A DNA stretch of 64,000 nt. Origin: Stemphylium vesicarium. Its lineage: Eukaryota > Ascomycota > Dothideomycetes > Pleosporales > Pleosporaceae. Both the position numbers and the translations under genes were made by a program. The notes under the pieces were generated by a model. That model was not told the DNA's origin and did not search any database. It saw nothing but the letters and a program-made list of their open reading frames with translations. The stretch lies in assembly GCA_004380135.1 (NCBI GenBank), contig QXCR01000033.1, positions 124,001 to 188,000 on the forward strand. Direction: 5' to 3'. This document shows, piece by piece, positions 21,256 through 33,434 of the stretch (the first letter of the stretch is position 1; each line of letters begins with the position of its first letter).

Positions 21256-22476
21256 ATGGCGCTCAACAACACGAGCGGCGCCACGAGCGTCGCCCGCGTT
21301 TACCCAGACGTAAATGCGAACATGCCCCGCTCCTACTGGGACTACGACTCGGTCAACATCTCCTGGGGCGTCCTGGAGAACTACGAGGTCGTCCGTAAGA
21401 TCGGCCGGGGAAAGTACTCGGAGGTCTTTGAGGGCATCAACGTCGTTAACTACCAAAAATGCGTCATCAAAGTCCTCAAGCCTGTTAAGAAGAAGAAGAT
21501 AAAGCGCGAGATTAAGATCCTGCAAAACCTGTCGGGTGGCCCCAACATCGTCTCGCTGCTGGATGTGGTGCGCGATAACCAGGTTAGTGACGGCTCCGAT
21601 TGGCTTGGCGATTGGGTACTGCGTCTCGCGCACTGTTGTGTGCCTGCTGAGATGTGCTAACATGAGGCATGTAGAGTAAAACGCCCTCGCTGATATTCGA
21701 ATATGTCAACAACACCGACTTCCGGAGCCTCTACCCCAAGTTCCAGGACTTTGACGTGCGATTCTACATTTTCGAACTGCTCAAGGCCCTCGACTATTGC
21801 CATAGCAAGGGCATCATGCACCGCGATGTCAAGCCGCACAACGTCATGATTGACCATGAGAAACGAAAGGTAGGCAACGCATACTGGCTCAAAAAGAGCG
21901 CTGCTGACACCATCTAGTTGCGCTTAATCGACTGGGGTCTAGCCGAATTCTACCATGCAGGAACCGAATACAACGTCCGCGTCGCGTCACGTTACTTCAA
22001 GGGCCCTGAGCTGCTAGTCGATTTCCAGGAGTACGACTATTCGCTTGACATGTGGTCGCTGGGCGCCATGTTTGCCTCGATGATCTTCAGGCGGGAACCG
22101 TTCTTCCACGGCAACAGTAACTCTGACCAGCTTGTAAAGATCGCCAAGGTGCTCGGAACTGAAGACCTTTTCGACTACCTGGACAAGTACGACATCGAAC
22201 TGGACGCCCAGTACGACGACATACTCAGCCGATACCCGAAGAAACCTTGGCATTCGTTTATCAATGCTGAAAACCAGCGCTTTGTTAGCAACGATGCCAT
22301 CGACTTCCTTGACAAGCTGCTACGATATGACCACCAGGTAAGCTCGAGCAACATGTACGGCTCACCGCTCATGTGCTGACATGCTCCAGGAACGACTCAC
22401 TGCCCAAGAGGCAATGTCACATCCTTATTTTGCTCCCGTCCGACAGGCTGCGCAGCAGAACAGCACCGCGGCATGA
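21256..22476 (+). CDS. cka1: casein kinase II catalytic subunit alpha
   Basis: Exons 21256..21582, 21675..21869, 21918..22337 and 22390..22476 encode 342 residues; introns are 92, 48 and 52 nt, all between codons. CK2 is a constitutive, acidophilic Ser/Thr kinase. CK2 hallmarks are present: GRGKYSEVFEG glycine loop, VIKVLKPVKKKKIKRE with the basic substrate-binding cluster, HRDVKPHNVMID catalytic loop, and DWG instead of DFG in RLIDWGLAEFYH. The RVASRYFKGPELLVD activation segment and DYSLDMWSLG follow. Length is normal for the alpha subunit without the long C-terminal tail of some homologues. No regulatory beta subunit gene is in the window. Confidence 0.96.
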
Positions 22477-23073
22477 TTGAGATACCCAATTCACGTGATT
22501 AGACCTTATGTAATGGCATAAAAGCACAAGCGACGAAACTTCCACTCAATTCTGTCCATCCCACTTCCGGGCTCCTTTTAGTGCGCCTTTTAGTGCGGGT
22601 CGTAGCGGACGTGCCGGCGTACACACAGTGCCTGAAAATCGGAGTGAAGGATATATAGGGCAAGGCGCTGGGTACTATTCTTGAATAAGCGATATGGGGA
22701 GGCAATGGTTCAGCGCAGGCGTATGGTAGCGACGAAAGCTTCAAGGCTGGTTGTCAACACAATGCATAGCCAAGGTGTTAGTGGATTGCCCAATTGTTCA
22801 ATGGAGTTGTTTCATCGTATGCTTCTGGCCGCCTATATCTTGCCGTGACATGTTTACTGTGCTATACTGAGCCGAGAGCGGAGACCCCCGAGAAAGTATC
22901 GGAGAGGTCCTATTGTTTGATCTCGATCGTGTGTACCCACGACAGTCGGATACGCACGTCCTGAAGTCTGAACGGTCCCCTCTAGTTGTGTAGGCGGGGT
23001 CCGACGCTCGGACTCAATGTGGGGGTGACGCAGGCCGGACTCAGACGACTCACACCCAGGCACTTTTTTGTTA
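22477..23073. other. spacer between CK2 alpha and valyl-tRNA synthetase
   Basis: This 597-bp stretch contains the CK2 3' flank and the promoter of the next gene. No coding signal is seen. Confidence 0.5.
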
Positions 23074-26000
23074 ATGTTGCCCCGCACCGCGCCCATTACA
23101 CTGCGCGCTGCTTGCAGACGAAACCTCGCATATATCAATCCTTCTCGGCACAGATTGCAATCGTCGTCGCGCATCTATACTGTGTTTCACCCTCGCACTC
23201 TCGCCCACGCTGAGCGCGTGCTCCCACAGCAACACCACTACTCGACCGCAACCATGGCGCTCAACGCGTCCTCGCACAACACTACCGGCGAGAAGACGAC
23301 GCCTAATACCGCGCCGCCGCCCGAACTCAGCGAGGAGACCAAGAAGGACATTCTCGGTGCCGCCGAACATGAAGCCACCGGCCAACATGCGCCCGGCCGC
23401 GAGAACGAGAAGGGCGTAGAGAAGAAGGAAAAATCCGCCAAGGAACTCGAGAAGGAGAGGAAGAAGGCTGAAAAGGACGCAAAGTTCAAGGCAAAGAAGG
23501 CAGCCGCAGCCGGTGCCGCCAAGGACGTCGGCGCTGCTCCTGCCAAAGAGAAGAAGAAGAAGGGTAAAGAGGAGGAACAACTGCCCGAGTACGTCGAGAA
23601 GACACCCAAGGGCGAGAAGAAGCGTTTGCAAAGTCTGGATGGTCCATACACCAAAGCATACATCCCCAAGGTTGTAGAATCTGCGTGGGACGCATGGTGG
23701 GACTCTCAGGGCTTCTTCAAGCCCCAATTTGCAGAGGACGGCAACACTAAGAGCCCCGGTCACTTCGTCATTCCCATCCCACCACCAAATGTCACAGGAA
23801 AGCTTCATTGTGGACACGCGCTTGCAACGAGTCTGCAGGATGTCCTTATCAGATGGCACCGGATGAGGGGCTACACTACGCTCTACCTCCCTGGTTGCGA
23901 CCACGCCGGTATCGCCACTCAGTCCGTCGTCGAAAAGATGTTGAAGCGAAGAGAGAACAAGACAAGATATGACCTGGGTCGCCAGAAGTTCCTCGAGAGG
24001 ACTATGGAATGGAAAGAGGAATACCATCAGCATCTCACCCACACTCTGCGGAGAATGGGAGGTTCGTTCGACTGGACTCGTGAGGCCTTTACCATGGACG
24101 AGAACCTGTCCAAGGCAGTCACAGAGACTTTCGTTCGTCTCCATGAGGACGGCCTGATCTACCGGAGTAACCGCCTGGTGAACTGGTGCACAGCTTTGAA
24201 CACCGCGTTGAGTACTCTTGAGGTCGACAACAAGGACTTGGCTGGCCCAACCAAGCTGTCTGTTCCGGGATACGAGCGCATGGTTGAGTTTGGTGTTCTC
24301 ACTCACTTCAAATACGCCATCGAGGGTACCGACCAGTTCATCGAAATCGCTACTACCCGTCCTGAGACCATGCTTGGTGACTCAGGTATCGCCGTCCACC
24401 CCAAGGACGACCGCTACAAGCACCTGGTCGGCAAGCAAGCCAAGCATCCTTTCGTCGACCGTCTCATGCCCATTGTTGCAGACGAATATGTGGACCCTGA
24501 ATTCGGTACTGGTGCTGTGAAGCTGACGCCCGCACACGACCCTAACGATTTCAACCTTGGCAAGAAGCACAAGCTTGAATTCATCAACATTCTGGTAGGT
24601 CGTGTCGCCTGCTTCCTCTTATATATCATGCTAACAACTGTAGAATGACAACGGAACCATGAACAAGAACGCTGGTCAGTTCGAAGGCGAGAAGCGCTTT
24701 GACGTCCGCTACACTGTTGTGGATGCCCTAAAGAAGGAGGGCCTTTTCGTCAAGACGGAGCCAAACCCAATGAAGGTGCCAATCTGCTCGAGGTCCGGCG
24801 ATGTCATCGAACCTATCATGAAGCCCCAATGGTGGATGAAGATGGACAGCCTAGCCAAGCCTGCTATTGAGGCTGTCGAGAAGGGTGACATCAAGATCCG
24901 GCCCGCAACATCCGAGAAGGTCTACATGCACTGGATGAATAACATCCAGGATTGGTGCCTGTCTCGCCAACTCTGGTGGGGTCATCAAATACCTGCCTAC
25001 TTCGTCCAAATCGAAGGCGGCGAGGGCGACCGAGGCGAAGACGAACTCTGGATCACTGGTCGCACAGAGGAAGAGGCAAGGGCAAAGGCCGAGAAGAAGT
25101 TCCCCGGCAAGAAGTTCACATTGTCACGAGACGAAGACGTACTTGACACATGGTTCTCCGCAGGCCTGTGGCCATTCTCTACCCTTGGCTGGCCGAACCA
25201 AACCGCCGATTTCGAAAAACTCTTCCCCACGTCAGTCCTCGAGACTGGATGGGATATTCTGTTCTTCTGGGTTGCTAGGATGATTTTCCTGTCCATCTAC
25301 CTTACTGGAAAGGTTCCGTTCAAGGAAGTCTACTGCCATTCCCTCATCCGTGATTCCGATGGCAGGAAGATGTCCAAGTCACTAGGTAACGTCGTGGACC
25401 CCGTCGATATCATGGACGGTATCACTCTTCAGAAGCTCCACGACCAGCTTCGCGCGGGTAACCTAGACCCCAAGGAGTTGACCAAGGCCGAGAAGTACCA
25501 GAAGACAGCTTTCCCTCAGGGTATCCCTGAATGCGGTGCTGACGCGTTGCGCATGGCCCTTGTTGGATACACCACCGGTGGCGGAGTAAGTTTATCATTC
25601 TATTACTCCATCATCCAAACACAATACTGACTATTACAGGACATCTCATTTGACGTCAACGTCATCCACGGCTACAGGAGATTCTGTAACAAGATCTACC
25701 AGGCCACCAAGTACGTCATTGGGCGCCTGGGGGACTCTTTCATACCACAAGAGAAGGTCGCAAAGAGCGGAAAGGAATCTCTGCCCGAGCGCTACATTCT
25801 CCACCAGCTCAACGCTGCCGCCAAGAAGATCAATGATCACTTGAACGCGCGCGAGTTCAGTCTTGCAACTCAGATCGCGTACAAGTACTTCTATGTCTAC
25901 CTGTGCGACACATACATCGAGAACAGCAAGGCTATCTTCGACGACGGCAGCGAAGAGCAAAAGGAGAGCGCGAAGCAGACGCTCTACACTGCTATCGAGG

Positions 26001-26641
26001 GAGGTCTCACCATGATCCATCCGTTCATGCCCTTCCTGACCGAGGAGCTCTGGCAGCGACTGCCCCGAAGGCAAGGCGACAAGACACCTTCTATCACCGT
26101 CGCGTCGTTCCCCCAATACTCGCAAGAATTTGAAGACGAGACTGCAAATGCCGAATACGAGCTTCTCGTAGACAGCGCAAAGGGTCTGCGCTCCCTCACC
26201 GCAGAGTACGCCATCAAGGAAGGCGCATCAACATACATCCAGTCTCTCAACGACGCCACACATGCCACCCTCTCCACACCTACATCTCTCCCCTCTATCC
26301 GCTCTCTTGCCGGCAAGACCGTCGCCGACATCAAGATCCTATCTCCCTCCGAGACAGCACCCTCAGGCTGTGCCGTTTACACCATCGGCACCTCTGCAAC
26401 CGCGTACCTTGACGTCAAGGGCCGCATCGAGCTCGACAAGGAGATTACAAAGGCGCAAGATAGGCTCACAAAGGCGAACGAGACCATCACCCGGCAGAAG
26501 AAGATTATGGATGATGAGTGGGAGCAAAAGGTCAGTGACGCGGTCAAGGAGCAGGAGAAGGAGAAGTTGAAGACTGCGGAGCTGGAGGCTAAAAACTGGG
26601 AGGCGAGTATCGAGCAGTTTGAGAAGATGAAGATTGAGTAG
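23074..26641 (+). CDS. vas1: valyl-tRNA synthetase, mitochondrial and cytosolic forms
   Basis: Exons 23074..24594, 24644..25585 and 25640..26641 encode 1154 residues from the first ATG; introns are 49 and 54 nt. The enzyme charges tRNA-Val. The class I HIGH motif appears as GKLHCGHA near residue 245, and KMSKS is intact in GRKMSKSLGNVVDP near residue 748. The anticodon-binding domain and the C-terminal coiled coil (from about residue 1085) complete the normal length. Two in-frame starts are visible. The first ATG adds 60 residues rich in Arg, Ser and Thr, typical of a mitochondrial presequence. The second, at 23254, has the strong context ACCATGG and begins a Lys/Glu-rich cytosolic extension. 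Yeast VAS1 makes both isoforms from one gene this way; the same is inferred here. Confidence 0.97.
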
Positions 26642-27077
26642 ATTATGGCGGGTGTGAACCTCCGCCTTTGAGATGTGAGAAAGCATGTAGGGGCGTGATG
26701 GTAGGTGATAAACTAGCAAAGTCCATGGCGGATTTTGATCCTCTTGTGTTAGTATACAGGTAGATTACAAGAGACGAGCAATGAAAAAAAAGCATAGCAT
26801 TCGATCTCGTTGACTTGTGTAGCTACCGTATGTTGTATGCTGGTGAAGCGTTGTGGCACATTGCTGCCAGCCCGGAGAGATCCCTCTAGCCTCCAATTCC
26901 GCAACGCCGACAGCGAAAGGAAAGAAAAATAAAATATTAACATTATCACAATAGGTAACTCAATGGTACATAGACCATCCGAGCAGCGCCACAGCAACAG
27001 CATCAAGAAAGAAAAAGTAATCAATAGAAAAGAAGAGGTCCAGACCCAGAGGACCATCTCCATCTTCCCGTTCCATC
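26642..27077. other. convergent 3' region
   Basis: This 436-bp stretch lies between the ends of two convergent genes. It is A/T-rich on one side and should hold both polyadenylation regions. No gene is seen. Confidence 0.5.
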
Positions 27078-27743
27078 TCACTCCTGTCCCCACCTGAGCG
27101 GATTCGCACGAACCTGAGTTGCACGGGGCGAAACGACCGGCTCGGAGAAGATTTTGCGCATGACGTGCTTCTCCTCGTCGCGCATGACAATGTCGTGGTG
27201 TTGTTTATTCGCCTTTTCAATCTCGCGCATTAGTTCGGGCGTCAGCATCGTGGGGTGGCGGTGGCGGTGGCGGCGGCCGCCGCGCGCTTTTGGCGCTGCA
27301 GATGCTGGTGCTGCGGTGGTGGGGGAGAGATTGTCGTTGGCGTTGGCGGATGGAGTGATGGGAGAAAGGTTGGTGGGGGAAACAGTGTCTTCCGCGGATG
27401 GAGTGACCTCAGTCACGACGATAGTCGGCACAGCCTTGATCTCAGAAGAAGCATAATCGCCTGTCGTCATGGGTGAGAGGGAAGAAGGCGGAGTCGAAGC
27501 AGGGTCTGAGACTTCCACCGAGGAGCGGACGGTGGCGACGCCATCGCCGCGAGATGGTGACTCAGTGCGCAGTGTCTTGAGGGAGGCGTAGTGCTTGAAG
27601 GCGTTGAACCAACGGCGAACAGGGGATTTCCTCCCGGGCCTGGTCTCCTCGGGGGTTGGAGGGTTGGAGGCCGAGCTGCTGGTTGCGGCGTAGGTGGCTA
27701 AGGTGGCTGCGGTGCTGGTGGGTGAGAGACTGGGGTCTTTCAT
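27078..27743 (-). CDS. hypothetical Ser/Thr/Pro-rich basic protein
   Basis: This single-exon reading would give 221 residues from the ATG at 27743. The frame stays open to 27860 without a further ATG, so an upstream exon is possible. The N-terminal half is disordered and rich in Ser, Thr, Ala and Pro. It contains one compact stretch, RKSPVRRWFNAFKHYASLKTLR, and PSRGDG. The C-terminal third has a basic run RGGRRHRHRHPTMLTPELMREIEKANKQHHDIVMR, which resembles a helix next to a nuclear-localisation-like cluster, and ends in NPLRWGQE. I do not recognise the family. The codon pattern and the structured end argue for a real gene; the start is uncertain. Confidence 0.6.
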   Translation of the reverse strand: MKDPSLSPTSTAATLATYAATSSSASNPPTPEETRPGRKSPVRRWFNAFKHYASLKTLRTESPSRGDGVATVRSSVEVSDPASTPPSSLSPMTTGDYASSEIKAVPTIVVTEVTPSAEDTVSPTNLSPITPSANANDNLSPTTAAPASAAPKARGGRRHRHRHPTMLTPELMREIEKANKQHHDIVMRDEEKHVMRKIFSEPVVSPRATQVRANPLRWGQE

Positions 27744-28513
27744 CCTGCCGACTTGGTGGTGGGCTTCCACTTGTGCTTGGGAGCTTTCCGTTTGGCTATG
27801 TCGAAGGTTAGGATCGCTTTGGGGAAGTTGGAAGGGCTTTTTCTGGGCTTGGATACGCACTGGGGTATGAGGGTCTCTGGGGTTTCAAGAGAGGATTTGA
27901 ATTTTCTTCAAGTCAAGTTTGAGATGGAGAAAGGAAGAAGGGACATTTTCAAGAGACAAAAGATATAGTAGTAATGTTTTTTCAGACTGCAAAAATTGTG
28001 GTGGCCACGCCGCAAAAGGGCATCGTGGGTATGGTAGTAGGTGGTCCAGTTCATGACCGACTAGGCCTGAGCAGATAGTGATGATAGGACCTCGTTGTGC
28101 CGAAACCAGATCAAAGGCATGGGCCGTGGAATTTTGTGCTCGCTGAGACCACGCAGCCAGAGTTCTACGATGCGTGCCAGGCTGCCGACGAGAAAAAGGC
28201 AAGTGCATCGTGATGGGACCCACGGTTTTGGTAGCATATTTGAGCCGCCAAGCAAATGATTGGACGGTCTGCGGCCAGCAATGACTGTTTTTGAGTGATG
28301 TGGATCCCGAGGCCGCAGCACCAGCTGGATCAATACTTGTCGCATCCAGATTATGTAATAGACGACTTGGAGTGAGTGGTCATGTTGGAAACGCGAGTTC
28401 TTTTCCACAAGAGAATTGCAAATGGCGAAAAAGTGGTATTCCCTGAATGATTCCTACAGCGCCAGCCCAATGCGTACATATTTTATACACCAATATACAA
28501 GCAGATATATTCT
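27744..28513. other. upstream region of the hypothetical gene
   Basis: This 770-bp spacer lies between two minus-strand genes. Short frames only; no feature is recognised. Confidence 0.45.
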
Positions 28514-28882
28514 TTACTTGCGCGCTTCCATGGCCTGCTGAAGGGCTTGGGTGGTGGGTTGCGCCGACTGGTTCAGCGGCTTGTCCGGTACGACGACATC
28601 CTCGAACTCGTCCTGGGAAATGGCATTGATGGTGTATGTGTCTGGAAAGCGTGAGTCGGCGCTCTAGGCAGAAACTAGGGGGAGCGTACAAATGCCAATC
28701 ACCAGGGTGCAAATAGCGAAACCCGTGATGGTGTTCTTGATCAGGTACGGCGCTCGAGCTCGCAGCAGGGCCGGCGATGCCCGCATGCGGTCGTCATAGT
28801 AGGTGGAGCGGAAGGGTTTGCTTTGCAAGTCAGCGTGGGCACATGGTGTATATACAGCATACAGCCACACTCACTATCCCAT
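28514..28882 (-). CDS. coa3: cytochrome c oxidase assembly factor Coa3
   Basis: Exons 28882..28875, 28820..28690 and 28641..28514 encode 88 residues; introns are 54 and 48 nt. Coa3 is a single-pass inner-membrane protein. In yeast it acts with Cox14 and Mss51 to couple Cox1 translation to complex IV assembly. The family signature is clear: FRSTYYDDRMRASPALLRARAPYLIKN, then one hydrophobic helix (TGFAICTLVIGIYTYTI), then the intermembrane-space tail with SQDEFEDVVVP. The first coding exon is only 8 nt (ATGGGATA), preceded by the strong context GCCGCCACC and followed by a GTGAGT donor. It completes the N terminus as MGYKPFRSTYYDD. The gene is head to head with pta1. Confidence 0.88.
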
Positions 28883-29268
28883 GGTGGCGGCGTCTCGAGG
28901 CTCACTGTCTTGCGGGGAAGGAATGGCCCTGGCCCTTCGCCGCGGTGGTGAGTTCCACCACGCTAGTCGGGCTTGGCGGGCAGGCGCACATCATCGCACC
29001 TGCAGCCATCGCCCTCCGCGTCACTCACCCTCTCTCGTAGCTGTAGTCAACAACACCGGTCGCGCAACCTCCCTTTCCTTCTCCACGCTCTCTACGCCTC
29101 TTTTAATTGTTAGCTTTGTGGGGAATGGGATAGCCTTTGACGGCATATACCGGCCTTTGTCGCGCTCTTTAGTTTGACTTGGTCGCGCGCGTGAACAAGT
29201 CACCACTGCTCTCTACACCCTCCAAGAGAACAAGCCTCTTCACCTGTGTATTGCGCGCCACCATCGCC
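28883..29268. promoter_or_regulatory. shared coa3/pta1 promoter
   Basis: This is a 386-bp spacer between divergent start codons. No separate gene or obvious TATA box is seen. Confidence 0.55.
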
Positions 29269-31871
29269 ATGAGTTCGCAAACCATACAGCAGATGGAGTC
29301 GGCCCGGTCGCTCGCGTTAGGCGACGGTAGATATTATCCTACCATCATACCGGGCGTGCTCCCTATCATCGGCTACAGTGAAGACCAAAGCATCGAGATA
29401 CAGCGCTGGGGCGCAGACTTCCTAGCCGAAGCCTTTGCATCGCCAACATGGCCCCAGGAGGTCAAGCAGAGCAGCGCGCCCTCGGTGCTGGCTACACTGA
29501 AGGCCTACCTCGAGAATGTCGAAGACAAGAGCGTCATCAAAAGCGCAATCCAGGCGGCAGCGAGCGTCTACCCGCTTGTATACAAACACACGTAAGTGGC
29601 TCCCCTAGGCATCAGATAGAAGCCCCCCATGTCAAATATGCCATGCGCATCCTTGAAATCTCTCATGTCCGCATGCCCCTTGACTGCATCTATGCGAACA
29701 CTCTCTTATAGTTGCATGTGCCCAGTGTTTCCGACCCTAGCGATGCGCAAAATTGGCAGCTTATGGCTGGCATCAAATCAAATATCTTGCGACGAATGGA
29801 CTCGGCTGCCCCCGGTGTGCGCATATGCTGCGTCAAGTTTCTTCAGCAAGTCGTCCTGGTACAGACTCCAGGCGTGGCAGACCCTAGGGTAAATACGACT
29901 CCCGTTCCAACCTCAAAACAGCAATCTCACAACTCGCAGCGCGCCGACCACAACGACATCTCCCTCTCCCTCGTGCCCCGCGATCATCCGCTCATACCGT
30001 ATGCGAGCCTTGAGGCGGAAGGACATGGACTGTTGGATAGGCTATTGGATATCATACATGGAGACCACAGGTTAGATAGACAGTCGCAGACTGCTGGCAC
30101 GTATCTAACAGGAACCAGTGACGGACTGCTCGTGACTGCTACATTGAACAGCTTGGGCATGCTGATCCATCGGCGACCAAATGCTGCAAATAAGATTTTG
30201 AACAGTGTCTTCAACTTCAACCCTCTGAAGCTTGCCAACTCGCCCATGACGCCTAAGAACAAGGTCATCATGAAGTCGATTGAGCGCACAATGAGGGCAC
30301 TGCTCATCAACATCATGAAGAGGTATGTTTGCCTACATGGTGTGATCATATCTCGAATGCTCACAAATATAGGAATCCGGAAAACCCAGTAAACGGCCGC
30401 ATACAACAGTTCCTGGAACGCATGCATCGCACGCGCATTGAAGTCTTTGATGAATCTAACCGTAAACGACCAGCACCCAGTGAGCCGACCGATGGTCTTG
30501 ATCACGCCAAGAGACAGCGACTGGTTGCTGAGCCTCCAAGTCGTACGCCCTCCGTGCAGCCACTGCCGCCTGGTGAAGTGAGCTGGCGACAGCTATACAC
30601 TCTCAATTCTGAAGGCAGTACGGCCAACTTTGACGTGCAAAATTTCAAGGATCCCGAGCAATTGCTGAGAATCGTGGTGCCTGTTTTGCAATCAGTAAAC
30701 CCGCAAAAGCTCGAGCAAGCTATCAGCGTATGTATCGTCCCTTGATGTATCGTCACTCCTACTAATATGTGCCTAGGCCGTACGCGCTCGCTACCAGACA
30801 CTACGCCAGAATGCTGCACGTCTGCCCGCCCAAGCACCCAACGCTCCCGCCGCAGAAGACGAAGAGGAATACGAGCCGGACTTTGAGCCTGAAGATGCGG
30901 AACAGCTCATCAACAAGCTTGACGGCCTTCCTTCGAATCCTTTCCCCTCCCAATCGGGTCCATCCACTGCTCTAGCACCCTACAAGCTGCCTGAAGCACC
31001 TCCGTTATCCGAGCAGGATGTTCAGAAGTACGGTGATATGACCGTACATCGAGCTTTCGGCATGCTGAGCAGTGTAGATGAGACCCAGAAGAGCAGGACC
31101 ACAAAGGGTGGTTTCAACCGTTTAGCAGCGACCGACTACAACCGAGACGCTTGGGTCACAATACTATCGAGACTAGCCACACGGGCCAGTGCCGGTCTTG
31201 ACGACCCTGACGAAGGCATCAAAGACGAGTACGCGGTCAAGAGCGCAAGGGGCAACACGAAGATCAGCGACTCAGTACGTGATGGACTATATCAATATAT
31301 CCTGTACGACTGGAAGAGACGCATCGATGTGGCCATCTCCTGGTTGAACGAGGAATGGTACAACGACATGATCCTCACTCAGATCGAGGAGGCTCCCATC
31401 GCCAACGGCACTGTCAACGGTGTTCCCCCATCCAAGCCGCCGAAAGGAAACTACCACCGCTGCGCGCTTCGCCTCATCGACGGCATCCTTCCATACATTG
31501 AGCACACGGACAAGATCCTCCTGCGCTTTCTCTCTGAGATTCCTTCCATCGACTACACCATTCTGGTCCGTCTTAAGAAGATGGCCGAGGACCCCGAGCG
31601 CATCGACCTAGCTTGCAACGCGCTGCATTATCTCTACATGTTCCGTCCGCCTGTTCGCAAGATCGTTGTTGACATCCTAGCCGAGATGTGGCACGAGAAC
31701 GACCGAGCGAAGCCCAGTGCGCGTAAATTGTTAGTTAGGTGGAGACCCGAGGTGCTGAACGATGAGAAGGCCGGCACACCGCTAATGATCAAGACGGAGA
31801 GTACAGGTGGCGAGGGTCAAGCCATCAAGGAGAGCGCTAATGGTGCGTTAGAAGTCAAGGCTGCTTCATAA
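29269..31871 (+). CDS. pta1: symplekin / Pta1, mRNA 3'-end processing scaffold
   Basis: Exons 29269..29591, 29726..29888, 29940..30322, 30373..30727 and 30777..31871 encode 772 residues, close to yeast Pta1 (785). Pta1/symplekin is the scaffold of the cleavage and polyadenylation factor and bridges Ssu72 and the endonuclease module. The N-terminal HEAT-type symplekin domain (DUF3453) is seen in WQLMAGIKSNILRRMDSAAPGVRICCVKFLQQVVLVQTPG and LEAEGHGLLDRLLD. A Glu/Asp-rich linker (EDEEEYEPDFEPED) follows, then a helical C-terminal half. The second intron (29889..29939, 51 nt) is in frame and could be misread as coding; splicing it yields DPRRADHNDISLSLVPRDHP. The first intron is unusually long (134 nt), and its acceptor was chosen because it is the one that keeps frame. 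Confidence 0.92.
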
Positions 31872-33434
31872 TGAAGAGACGTAATATGTGAAAGAGAAGG
31901 AAGAAAGCATTTTGGCCCTTGAATGATAGAATGAGCAAAGGCGGAGCCAGAGGACAGCACAGCATTCCCAAAAGGAAGCTCCAGTGCTTAGAATGCGCAT
32001 GTTACGAACTCTTATAGAGGTGATGCGGGGGGATCTCGGGATCTCGACCATAAGAGTTCTCACCTGGATTCTTCTTGGTTTTTTCTCTCTATGAGTTGCA
32101 TACCTATGTTAAAAGTCTGATTCGTGCTACGAAGAACGCGGTAGGGAAGTGGAGGTCAGGGCTACCAAGAGATGAAAAAAACTTGGTGATGAAAGGAACC
32201 GGGTAGCATGGTGTACATTAATCGATCAATATCAGCATTCTCGCTATGCACTTTTGGTCTTGTCTTCCCCTTGTTCAGTTTACAATATTTTGCTTTGGTG
32301 CGCGATGTAATGATGAATTTAGGGGTGTTTGCGGTTTCTGGGAGGCATTGGAGTTGTACTCATACTGAGATTTTTTTTTTAGATGGGGTAGATAAGGTAC
32401 TTGCAGCTTCCAATTCTGAGTATTGCATAGTCGCTATTTGTGGGTACGCCGATATGAGGAGGCTATGAAGTGTGATGCCCATGGCTTGATGTCGTCCGCG
32501 GCTTTCCGGCGGCTAGAGGTAGGCGCGACCAAGCCCGCCCGCGCACTCTGCGTTGCCAATGCTGCAACAACATCGCAACAAGTTCCTACTTGCATCATGA
32601 TGCGCGACCTGCTCACATTCGGAGGAACTTACGACATATCCTGTGAGGCTCAACCACAAGGATTGACCGTGACTATGGCTGAATTTGCCGAGATGACCCA
32701 AGCTCGACAGATCCTCCCCGTAGCCCCAACTTACGGGGGGCTCTTGGCCCTTGGTAAAACCCAAGAGTCGTTTCACGCTCACGTATCGCCAACGAGCCAA
32801 GGACGCGCTGGGCCAAGAAGTCTGCTTGAGCAGACATTTCGGTGTGCTACGGATACGTCAGCCTTGCGTCGACTTCCAGAACTTGTCTGTCCCCAGTGCG
32901 ACTATGGATATAGTATTGTAGTGTTGATTGCTCGAATCGAGTCTTTGATTTGATGTACGTGGTGTATCTTGAGCAGTTGCTGTGTTCGAATTTTACGGTT
33001 TGCGACTCTGCGAGCCAAACTTCACACATGGCGCATTGAGGCTCAGAGCTCCTCCGGAAGCTAGATGGAAGATGTGAGCAGCTGCCGATCATACCGGGGA
33101 TGAAATTATTAATCGGTGTCTGTGTGCTGCAAACAAGCATGTTCAAGTTCTTGGACTGAGTGTGCCAACCCCATGCCTTTGTCTATGCTGACGGCATGAA
33201 TCCGCGACTACACAGTTGCATACGACAGCTAATCTGGACCCAAGGCGACGATGGAGCCGTATTCATCACCTCGCGATGCTTGTGTTCTTGAACGTCTCTT
33301 GGAATGCCTCCGATGACTCCTATCTGCTCTCCTTATAACCGAAGTGGTATCAGGCAAAGAGGAAATAGTATCACAATCAAGCTACAAACTCGGCAGCTCT
33401 TCTTTCGATATTCTCCCGTCTCCTTTAACAAACC
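31872..33434. other. 1.56-kb region with no supported gene
   Basis: The longest frame (32423-32953, plus strand) has a non-protein-like composition and no start context or homology I can recognise. A T11-type run lies near 32370. Nothing else stands out. Confidence 0.45.

Noticed and set aside
23071..24306. A 411-codon antisense frame over the valyl-tRNA synthetase exon
   Set aside because: The sense strand encodes an unambiguous synthetase; the antisense product has no features and no credible promoter.
32423..32953. 176-codon plus-strand frame in the gap after pta1
   Set aside because: Composition is not protein-like, no motif is seen, and it lacks splice or promoter context. It is probably chance.
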